Notes under the pieces: generated by a model
Told to the model about the DNA's origin: nothing
The model's database searches: none
What the model saw: the letters and a program-made list of their open reading frames with translations, nothing else
DNA from: SAR324 cluster bacterium
Lineage (GTDB): Bacteria > SAR324 > NAC60-12
Direction of reading: 5' to 3'
Assembly (NCBI GenBank): GCA_028822475.1
Contig: JAPKDT010000158.1
Coordinates: 1-5,054, forward strand
DNA: 5,054 bases
Position numbers and translations under genes: made by a program
In this document: positions 1 through 5,054 of the stretch, one piece after another
Layout of the letters: each line of letters opens with the position of its first letter
How positions within the stretch are numbered: position 1 is the stretch's first letter

Positions 1-7
1 TTAGTCT

Positions 8-808
8 ATGCGTTTAGTAATTATTGGCGGTGGGAACATGGGAGGAGCGATCCTTCTTGCTTTGGTTAAGGCAGAAGTTGTTTCTCCAGAAAACATTTTA
101 TTAATAGAGCAGGATGAGGATAAACGCGTTAATTTAACTAAAACAACCAACTGCTTATCTCAAGCGGAAATTGACGAAACAATACGCGGATATGACCTGC
201 TTATACTTGCAGTAAAACCTCAGGGCGCGACTCCGGCAATGGAATTGCTTGCCCAGTGGATTTTACCCAATCAACTAGTTATTTCAGTGATGGCTGGAAT
301 TTCACTTGAAGCAATGCACAGTGCACTTGGGCAGACAAAATTAGTACGGGTAATGCCCAATATTCCTACTTTGATCGCGGAAGGTATGAGCATCTTTTTT
401 GCTTCGTCCGAAGTTGACAAAGAAGAACGTGAATGGGTTAAGACTCTTTTTTCTGCTTGCGGAAAGTGTATCGAGGGAAAAGATGAAGATGCGATTGATG
501 CCGCCACTGCAATTTCCGGAAGTGGTCCCGGATATTTATTTTACTTTGCAGAGCAAATGACCGCATCTGCAAAGTCACTTGGTTTTTCAGCAACAGATGC
601 ACAAATACTTGTGCAAAATACTATTCGTGGCGCAACCCTGCTTTGGGAATCACAACAGGTTTCTCCGGAAACTCTGCGGCAACAAGTTTCATCTCCGGGT
701 GGGACAACCCTGGCCGCGCTTAATCATTTTCAAGAGAAAAAAGTTGGTGAGTCAATCAAAGAAGGAATCCAACTGGCTTATCAACGTGCCAAAGAACTTT
801 CTTCATAA
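8..808 (+). CDS. proC: Pyrroline-5-carboxylate reductase
   Basis: This cytoplasmic enzyme reduces 1-pyrroline-5-carboxylate to L-proline with NAD(P)H, the last step of proline synthesis. The 266 residues match the usual family length of about 270. An N-terminal Rossmann fold carries the dinucleotide loop GGGNMGGA (residues 7-14), then AVKPQ (68-72), MAGIS (95-99) and VRVMPNIP (113-120). The C-terminal helical dimerisation domain has AISGSGPGYLFYF (168-180) and the family signature around VSSPGGTT (227-234), which lies at the substrate site. The ATG at 8 is preceded in frame by TAG at 2-4, so the start is bracketed and the gene is complete. Only seven bases lie upstream, so its promoter and ribosome binding site cannot be judged. 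purA follows after 31 bases. Function is assigned from family motifs and is very secure. Confidence 0.97.
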   Translation: MRLVIIGGGNMGGAILLALVKAEVVSPENILLIEQDEDKRVNLTKTTNCLSQAEIDETIRGYDLLILAVKPQGATPAMELLAQWILPNQLVISVMAGISLEAMHSALGQTKLVRVMPNIPTLIAEGMSIFFASSEVDKEEREWVKTLFSACGKCIEGKDEDAIDAATAISGSGPGYLFYFAEQMTASAKSLGFSATDAQILVQNTIRGATLLWESQQVSPETLRQQVSSPGGTTLAALNHFQEKKVGESIKEGIQLAYQRAKELSS

Positions 809-809
809 A

Positions 810-815
810 TATAAT
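810..815 (+). promoter_or_regulatory. Possible -10 box for purA
   Basis: A perfect TATAAT lies two bases after the proC stop and 25 bases before the purA ATG, in a very AT-rich gap. Initiation would leave a leader of roughly 18 bases. No good -35 box is seen 16-18 bases upstream (the best is TGCCAA at 787-792). In such AT-rich DNA the match may be chance, and purA may simply be co-transcribed with proC. Confidence 0.3.
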
Positions 816-839
816 TAATATTCAGCTTCTTAAAAAATT

Positions 840-2132
840 ATGGCTTGTGTAATTATTGTCGGCACTCAATGGGGTGACGAAGGCAAAGGTAAAATTGTGG
901 ACTTGCTCACAGAGCGTGCGGATGCAGTTGTACGTTATCAGGGTGGGAATAATGCCGGACATACAGTGATGTTCGGCGACAAGACCTTCGTTACTCATTT
1001 GGTGCCTTCAGGAATCCTGCGAAAAACAACCTCTGTTCTCGGAAATGGTGTTGTCATCGATTTGGGAGAGTTGATTAAAGAAATTGAAGAATTAGCGCAA
1101 ATGGGTATTGCAGTCGAAAATCATTTGCACATCAGTGACCGTGCACAGCTCGTGATGCCATGGCACAAAACATTTGACCGTCTGGGAGAAGAACAAAAAG
1201 GTAAAAATAAAATTGGTACCACAGGTAGAGGAATCGGTCCTGCTTATAAAGATAAAATCGGACGCTCCGGATTACGTGTAGGAGATCTACTGGATCCGGA
1301 ACTTTTCAGAAGTCGTCTGGAAGATATTGTTGTTGAAAATAATCAACTGCTTGAGCATTTGTATAAATCCGCAGAAGATCCTTTTTCAGTAGATCAAATA
1401 TTTGCAGAATTTAGTGCTTATCTGAAAATCCTAAAACCATACATTTGTGATTCAGTACTGCTCGTCAATCAATTAGTTGAGCAGGGTAAAAACATTTTAT
1501 TTGAAGGAGCACAAGGGACATTTTTGGATGTTGATCACGGGACTTATCCTTTTGTGACTTCCTCCAACACCGTGGCCGGAAGCGCCTGCGCTGGCGCAGG
1601 AATCGGCCCGACATGTATCACAGACGTTTTAGGCATCGTCAAAGCTTACACTACACGTGTCGGAAGCGGACCTTTTCCGACAGAATTGTTTGATAAAGAC
1701 GGTGAGTTATTACAGTCGGAAGGGCAAGAATTTGGCGCTACCACAGGACGTCCCAGAAGATGTGGTTGGTTTGATGCATTACTTGTGCGTCAGGCTGTGA
1801 GGCTCAATGGAATAACCGGTATGGCAATCATGAAGCTTGACGTACTGGACAAATTTGAAACACTCAAAATAGCGGTGGGCTATCGTTTGGCAGATGGAGA
1901 ACTTACGGAAAATTTTCCAAGATCACTCGATAATGTAACTCCTGTCTATGAAGAAATGCCGGGTTGGAACTGCAAAACCGCAGGAATCACTGACTATGAT
2001 CAACTTCCTCCGGAAATGCTGGCCTATCTTGAGCGCTTGTCTGAACTGGTGGGAGCACCGGTTTCAATCATTTCAACCGGACCTAAACGTGAAGAATCCA
2101 TTGTTTTGAATCCTGATCAGTTATGGCTCTAA
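840..2132 (+). CDS. purA: Adenylosuccinate synthetase
   Basis: PurA joins IMP and L-aspartate using GTP to form adenylosuccinate, the first committed step from IMP to AMP, in the cytoplasm. The protein is full length (430 residues; family about 430). Visible motifs are QWGDEGKGK (10-18) with the catalytic Asp13, NNAGHTV (38-44) with the catalytic His41, the signature GIGPAYKDKIGR (131-142), the Asp-binding loop TTGRPRRCGW (301-310), the guanine-recognition segment KLDVLD (332-337) and STGP (412-415). The start is fixed by the family-typical N-terminus MACVIIVGTQWGDEG and by an in-frame TAA at 831-833. The stretch before the ATG is A/T only, with no Shine-Dalgarno sequence. It lies 31 bases after proC and 28 before a small unknown gene. 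purB, needed for the next step, is not in the window. No key residue is missing. Confidence 0.98.
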   Translation: MACVIIVGTQWGDEGKGKIVDLLTERADAVVRYQGGNNAGHTVMFGDKTFVTHLVPSGILRKTTSVLGNGVVIDLGELIKEIEELAQMGIAVENHLHISDRAQLVMPWHKTFDRLGEEQKGKNKIGTTGRGIGPAYKDKIGRSGLRVGDLLDPELFRSRLEDIVVENNQLLEHLYKSAEDPFSVDQIFAEFSAYLKILKPYICDSVLLVNQLVEQGKNILFEGAQGTFLDVDHGTYPFVTSSNTVAGSACAGAGIGPTCITDVLGIVKAYTTRVGSGPFPTELFDKDGELLQSEGQEFGATTGRPRRCGWFDALLVRQAVRLNGITGMAIMKLDVLDKFETLKIAVGYRLADGELTENFPRSLDNVTPVYEEMPGWNCKTAGITDYDQLPPEMLAYLERLSELVGAPVSIISTGPKREESIVLNPDQLWL

Positions 2133-2160
2133 TTTAAATGTTTTTACAGAGTAGAAGATT

Positions 2161-2385
2161 ATGAAAATAAGGATTGTTATAATAGGTCTTGTAGCTGGAT
2201 TTGCATATTATGCAGGTGCTCATGGAATTACACTTGGAAACATTGGAGACTGGATTGAAGAAAGTAATATTACAGAGACCTTAAAAAACACTCTCAACAA
2301 GACTCTTGAACTTGCGGAAGAGAAACAGGTTGCAGAAAAAGCCGGAATTCTGATTGATGATTTAAAAGAAAAAGTTTCCGACTAA
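2161..2385 (+). CDS. Small exported or membrane-anchored protein, unknown function
   Basis: I do not recognise a family for this 74-residue protein. The N-terminus has a short basic start (Lys2, Arg4), a hydrophobic run over about residues 5-18, and AGA at 18-20 followed by His21. This could be a signal peptide cut after residue 20 or a single membrane anchor. The rest is hydrophilic and net acidic (about 12 Asp/Glu against 6 Lys/Arg from residue 30 on). It looks helical, with hydrophobic residues spaced for an amphipathic or coiled-coil helix (Ile37, Leu41, Leu45, Leu49; Val57, Ala61, Leu64, Leu68, Val72). There is no cysteine. An in-frame TAG at 2152-2154 brackets the ATG; TAGAAG just before it is a weak, too-close ribosome site. 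The 28-base gap after purA has no evident promoter, so co-transcription is likely. The organisation resembles small anchored helical proteins in general, which does not establish a function. Confidence 0.7.
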   Translation: MKIRIVIIGLVAGFAYYAGAHGITLGNIGDWIEESNITETLKNTLNKTLELAEEKQVAEKAGILIDDLKEKVSD

Positions 2386-2402
2386 TACTTCAATTTATCC
2401 AC

Positions 2403-3767
2403 TCATAACATAGCTTCCACAAATCTTTCCATCTTTGCGGAACGTGAACCCTTAACAAGCACAACATCTTCTGCCTGCAGCGTTGCTTTGAATGAATGCA
2501 GTAATTCTGTTAATTCATTAAAGTGTTTGGCCGCTGTTTTTTCTCCTCCTGCGTTTTTCCAGCCTGCTAGATAATATTCTATTTCCGCGCCGCCAAGTCC
2601 GAACATCTTCTCGACACCACAGTTGACCATAGTATTCCCGACTTGACGGTGAAATTCCGGACTTGAATCACCCAGTTCCGCCATCACTCCACAGACTACA
2701 ATTTTACGGCGCTCCGGAAACATTTTGTTTAGATTTTCGAGTACACTTTTAAAGGAAGATGGATTGGCATTATATGTATCATCAATCAAAATCCAATCAT
2801 CCTTGATTATCTGTTGAAAACGTCCTTTAACAGATAACTTAAGTGAACTCGTCGCCAACTTAAGTTCTGAAACAGCTACACCTTCCAATTGCAAAAGTGT
2901 TAAAGCCAAAATCAGGTTCTGTCGTAAAAGCGGACTGTCGATTGAAGTTTCAAACTCTTCCTCAAAAAGGCGGAATTTGTGTTTTCCTGCCGGAAATTCT
3001 TCTGAGAGTTGCGCTGTTCTTGTAATGCTGACTCCAGCTTTTTCTGCAGCCTCTTCCACCAGTTGCAGATGCAGTAAAGAATCCGGAATAACAACATTGC
3101 TTTCTGGAGTCATGCCTGCAAATAAACCAGATTTTTCTTTTGCAACTCCTGCTGTACTCTCTAAGAACTCAAGGTGACTTTCTCCGATATTGGTAATAAT
3201 TCCTGCTGTCGGCCGGACCATATTTGACAATTCTGCAATTTCTCCAAATTGGTTTGTCCCAATTTCTATGATCCACCACTTTGCTTGCTGAACTGCGTTC
3301 AGGATGGTCAAAGGCACGCCTATGAAGTTATTATAGTTTCCGGGGGTTGAGTATGCCTGAGGATCGAGATACCTACATAAACCAGCGAGGATATCTTTTG
3401 TTGATGTTTTTCCATTACTTCCAGTTATTGCCAGAACTTTTCCGTTGAATTTTTTCCGTACATCCGCGGCCCATTGCCGTAAAGCTTTATTAGGATCTGT
3501 AACTAAGATGCACGGTAAATCACTGTTTTTCATAGCTTGAGGGATATTTTCCGGAATGGCGACAATTCCGCTGGCTCCTTTTTCCAGTGCTTGAGAGATA
3601 TAATGGTGTCCGTCCGTATTTTCACCTTGGATACAGAAAAACAAATCGCCCTCTTTCAGTGTCCGTGAATCAATACTGAAACCTCTTACCAAATTATTTA
3701 CGTTAATATTCTCCACTTTAGCATTTAATAATTGCTTCATTTCTCCAAATGTATATAATTTTGTCAT
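2403..3767 (-). CDS. murF: UDP-MurNAc-tripeptide--D-Ala-D-Ala ligase
   Basis: MurF uses ATP to add D-Ala-D-Ala to UDP-MurNAc-tripeptide, the last cytoplasmic step of the peptidoglycan precursor. The 454 residues are of normal length with all three Mur ligase domains. The N-terminal domain (about 1-105) includes SIDSRTLKEGDLFFCIQG (31-48). The ATP-binding domain (about 110-315) has the P-loop TGSNGKTST (115-123), the MurF hallmark GNYNNFIGVPLTIL (143-156), EIGTNQFGEI (168-177), TNIGESHLEFL (192-202) and the probable carbamoylated Lys212. The C-terminal domain has DDTYNANPSSF (329-339), CGVMAELGD (359-367), H373 and VKGSRSAKME (438-447). The start fits the family N-terminus; no Shine-Dalgarno sequence precedes it. 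The usual H-N-x-x-N motif reads Q283-N284 with Leu at the second Asn position. It is alone here, convergent with the small gene and divergent from mrp, not next to murE or mraY. Confidence 0.96.
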   Translation of the reverse strand: MTKLYTFGEMKQLLNAKVENINVNNLVRGFSIDSRTLKEGDLFFCIQGENTDGHHYISQALEKGASGIVAIPENIPQAMKNSDLPCILVTDPNKALRQWAADVRKKFNGKVLAITGSNGKTSTKDILAGLCRYLDPQAYSTPGNYNNFIGVPLTILNAVQQAKWWIIEIGTNQFGEIAELSNMVRPTAGIITNIGESHLEFLESTAGVAKEKSGLFAGMTPESNVVIPDSLLHLQLVEEAAEKAGVSITRTAQLSEEFPAGKHKFRLFEEEFETSIDSPLLRQNLILALTLLQLEGVAVSELKLATSSLKLSVKGRFQQIIKDDWILIDDTYNANPSSFKSVLENLNKMFPERRKIVVCGVMAELGDSSPEFHRQVGNTMVNCGVEKMFGLGGAEIEYYLAGWKNAGGEKTAAKHFNELTELLHSFKATLQAEDVVLVKGSRSAKMERFVEAML

Positions 3768-3776
3768 AACTTTTAT

Positions 3777-3782
3777 TTTATA
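3777..3782 (-). promoter_or_regulatory. Possible -10 box for murF
   Basis: On the reverse strand this reads TATAAA, inside TATAAAAT (the overlapping TAAAAT at 3775-3780 also scores well), about 10 bases from the murF ATG. No good -35 box lies 17 bases upstream, where the sequence reads TTTTTC. If used, the leader would be only a few bases long. It overlaps the forward TATAAT at 3779-3784, so initiation on the two strands would compete or be coupled. The DNA is A/T only, so chance is possible. Confidence 0.3.
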
Positions 3783-3784
3783 AT
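3779..3784 (+). promoter_or_regulatory. Possible -10 box for mrp
   Basis: A perfect TATAAT lies 21 bases before the mrp ATG and would give a leader of about 15 bases. TTGTCA at 3761-3766 matches the -35 consensus at five of six positions, but the spacer is only 12 bases, too short for a standard sigma-70 promoter. The upstream half of the promoter would lie inside the murF start region, because the gap between the two genes is only 38 bases. Confidence 0.4.
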
Positions 3785-3805
3785 CAATAAACAGTGTAAG
3801 AAAAA

Positions 3806-4897
3806 ATGGACATAGAAAAACAGTTTGAAGCAGCTTTTTCGCGCATTACCTTGGATAACGGACAACCCCTCGTCAGCGTAGAACCGGAAATTGTGCATGG
3901 CTGTGTGGTCAATAATGATTTTGCAAAAATCACGCTTATTTTACCAGAGGATTCTCCTTTGCGTGGTTCCTTGCCGGCACAGATAGAAGCAGAAATAAAA
4001 AAAGTAGAGCAGATTGAGAGAGTCGCGATTGAAGTTTTAGCTGTTCCGCCTGAAAACAATCAATCCGCACAATCACAACCTGCACAAGCTGCTAAACCTG
4101 CACAGGGTGCACCTCAACAACCACAACGTACAGCATACCTGCAAAATTATGAAGCTGTAATTGCGGTAGCCAGTGGAAAAGGTGGTGTCGGAAAATCAAC
4201 TGTTTCTGTCAATTTAGCCCTCGCACTTACTCAAAAAGGTTATAAAGTCAGTTTGTTCGACGCGGATATTTACGGTCCAAGTTTGCCGATCATGACCGGA
4301 CGCCGTGGCGAAAAACCTTCTGTATCTGAAAATCGTTTGATTCCGCTGGAATCATTTGGGATGCATACTTTGTCAATTGGAAACCTGGTTGAAGAAAATG
4401 ACGCGGTTGTCTGGCGTGGTCCTATGGTTCACCAGGCGCTTGAGCAACTGTTGCGTGATACAAAATGGCCTGGTGGTGATTTTATGATCATTGACATGCC
4501 TCCTGGTACCGGAGACGCACAGCTTTCTTTGTCTCAGTTGTGTGAACTTACAGGAGCAATTATTGTTTCTACACCTCAGGATGTAGCGTTGATTGACGCA
4601 GTAAAAGCCGCGCAAATGTTCAGCAAAGTCGAAATTGACATTTTAGGGATTGTCGAAAATATGAGTTTTTTCACTTGCCCCAAATGCGGTGAAGAAACTC
4701 CAATCTTCAGCCAGCACGGTGCTGAAGAAGCCTGTAAGAAACTGGAAGCACCTTTTCTAGGTGCCATCCCCATTGAACTGCAAGTACGTATAGGCGGGGA
4801 CGAAGGAAAACCGTTGATGGCAAGCAACCTCGACTCACCTGCTACCACGGCATTTAATAATATTGCCGATAATCTGGTAAAAGTTTTGGAAAGTTAA
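3806..4897 (+). CDS. mrp: Mrp/ApbC family iron-sulfur carrier ATPase
   Basis: Mrp/ApbC (Nbp35 family) proteins are cytoplasmic P-loop ATPases that bind a labile iron-sulfur cluster, usually bridged across a dimer, and pass it to target proteins. The 363 residues have three parts: a small N-terminal MIP18-like (DUF59-like) domain (about 1-80), a Gln/Pro/Ala-rich linker (about 82-110), and the ATPase domain (about 114-363). The last has the deviant Walker A SGKGGVGKST (123-132), DADIYGPS (152-159), WRGPM (203-207), DMPPGTGD (230-237), STPQD (255-259) and the cluster-binding CPKC (Cys291, Cys294) after ENMSFFT. Length is close to E. coli Mrp (369). An in-frame TAA at 3797-3799 fixes the start; only a weak AAGA precedes it. 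It diverges from murF and is followed by tRNA-Lys. The N-terminal domain is degenerate, lacking a clear DPE motif and cysteine. Other ParA/MinD-like roles are unlikely given the CPKC motif. Confidence 0.95.
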   Translation: MDIEKQFEAAFSRITLDNGQPLVSVEPEIVHGCVVNNDFAKITLILPEDSPLRGSLPAQIEAEIKKVEQIERVAIEVLAVPPENNQSAQSQPAQAAKPAQGAPQQPQRTAYLQNYEAVIAVASGKGGVGKSTVSVNLALALTQKGYKVSLFDADIYGPSLPIMTGRRGEKPSVSENRLIPLESFGMHTLSIGNLVEENDAVVWRGPMVHQALEQLLRDTKWPGGDFMIIDMPPGTGDAQLSLSQLCELTGAIIVSTPQDVALIDAVKAAQMFSKVEIDILGIVENMSFFTCPKCGEETPIFSQHGAEEACKKLEAPFLGAIPIELQVRIGGDEGKPLMASNLDSPATTAFNNIADNLVKVLES

Positions 4898-4921
4898 TAG
4901 ATCTTCATAAAAATAAGTAAT

Positions 4922-4946
4922 AAAGTCAAATACCAATTGACTTTTT
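4922..4946 (+). terminator. Weak terminator-like hairpin after mrp
   Basis: An 8-bp perfect inverted repeat, AAAGTCAA (4922-4929) and TTGACTTT (4937-4944), encloses a 7-base loop and ends in a run of five T (4942-4946). It lies 24 bases after the mrp stop, where an intrinsic terminator would be expected. The stem has only two G-C pairs and part of the T run is inside it, so it is weak. Its right arm is also the -35 box of the likely tRNA promoter. Confidence 0.4.
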
Positions 4947-4964
4947 AGCCCTCTCTGATAGTAT
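4937..4964 (+). promoter_or_regulatory. Likely sigma-70 promoter of tRNA-Lys
   Basis: TTGACT (4937-4942, five of six matches to TTGACA) is followed after 16 bases by TAGTAT (4959-4964, four of six matches to TATAAT). Initiation around 4971 would leave a short 5' leader of about 8 bases before the mature tRNA, to be removed by RNase P. Position and spacing suit a strong stable-RNA promoter. The -35 box overlaps the right arm of the hairpin after mrp. Confidence 0.55.
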
Positions 4965-4978
4965 TTAAAGTCCCTTTT

Positions 4979-5054
4979 GGGTCGGTAGCTCAGCTGGTAG
5001 AGCACCTCACTTTTAATGAGGTGGTCCGGAGTTCGAACCTCCGCCGACCCACCA
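4979..5054 (+). tRNA. trnK: tRNA-Lys (anticodon UUU)
   Basis: The 76 bases fold into a complete cloverleaf. The acceptor stem is GGGTCGG (4979-4985) with CCGACCC (5044-5050). The D arm begins GCTC (4988-4991) and closes with GAGC. The anticodon stem is CCTCA (5005-5009) with TGAGG (5017-5021), and the loop CTTTTAA puts anticodon TTT at 5012-5014. A 5-base variable loop is followed by the T arm CGGAG/CTCCG around TTCGAAC (5032-5038). The discriminator is A5051 and CCA is encoded at 5052-5054. It reads AAA and AAG lysine codons. The window ends on the last base, so any downstream tRNA, terminator or integrated element is out of view. Confidence 0.97.

Noticed and set aside
579..818. Forward open frame of 79 codons overlapping the end of proC
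   Set aside because: It is a shifted frame of proC, whose own frame carries the conserved C-terminal signature through this region.
809..839. AT-rich near-palindrome around AATATAATTAATATT as an operator
   Set aside because: The symmetry is imperfect and made only of A and T, so it is expected by chance in this composition.
2133..2160. Terminator or promoter between purA and the small gene
   Set aside because: The 28 bases contain a short T run but no inverted repeat before it and no recognisable -10/-35 pair.
2977..3177. Open reading frame of 66 codons on the forward strand inside murF
   Set aside because: It lies fully antisense to a conserved enzyme, has no family-like motif, and is what an opposite frame gives by chance.
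3761..3784. TTGTCA plus TATAAT as a complete sigma-70 promoter for mrp
   Set aside because: The spacer is 12 bases, well below the usable 15-19 range, so only the -10 box is kept as a tentative feature.
3784..4059. Reverse-strand open frame of 91 codons over the start of mrp
   Set aside because: It is antisense to the well-supported mrp coding sequence, and its composition looks like a translated complement, with no recognisable domain.
4373..4848. Two reverse-strand open frames inside mrp (4373-4615 and 4576-4848)
   Set aside because: Both are antisense to the ATPase domain of mrp and show no independent signal of coding.
1..5054. A defence, toxin-antitoxin, CRISPR or mobile system hidden in the window
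   Set aside because: Every long frame is a recognised housekeeping gene, the only unknown is a single small anchored protein, and no repeat array or terminal inverted repeats were seen.

Overview
This window carries five protein-coding genes and one tRNA gene from a bacterial chromosome. It reads as ordinary housekeeping sequence: there is no insertion sequence, phage gene, CRISPR array or other mobile element. The DNA leans AT-rich and codon use looks uniform from gene to gene. Peptidoglycan synthesis (murF) shows a walled bacterium. No start codon has a clear GGAGG-type Shine-Dalgarno sequence. The taxon cannot be fixed from these sequences alone; a Gram-negative lineage of the Planctomycetota-Verrucomicrobiota-Chlamydiota-Lentisphaerota type is a low-confidence guess.

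Layout: the left part is a forward run of proC (proline biosynthesis, 8-808), purA (AMP biosynthesis, 840-2132) and a 74-residue exported or membrane-anchored protein of unknown function (2161-2385). The gaps of 31 and 28 bases would fit an operon, although a TATAAT box between proC and purA could start purA separately. This run meets murF (2403-3767, reverse strand) tail to tail, with 17 bases between stop codons and no visible terminator. murF, which makes the last cytoplasmic peptidoglycan precursor, stands alone here rather than in a division and cell wall cluster. It is divergent from mrp/apbC (3806-4897, forward), an iron-sulfur carrier ATPase. The two starts are separated by only 38 bases, which hold overlapping -10-like boxes for both strands. 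After mrp, an 81-base gap holds a weak terminator-like hairpin whose right arm is also the -35 box of a promoter for tRNA-Lys(UUU) (4979-5054). The tRNA gene has an encoded CCA and ends exactly at the window edge.

The genes do not form one pathway; they are amino acid, purine, cell wall, cofactor and translation functions side by side. I found no convincing new system. The parts most worth a second look are the small unknown protein, the isolated murF with changed family motifs, the compressed divergent promoter region, and the hairpin/promoter overlap before the tRNA.
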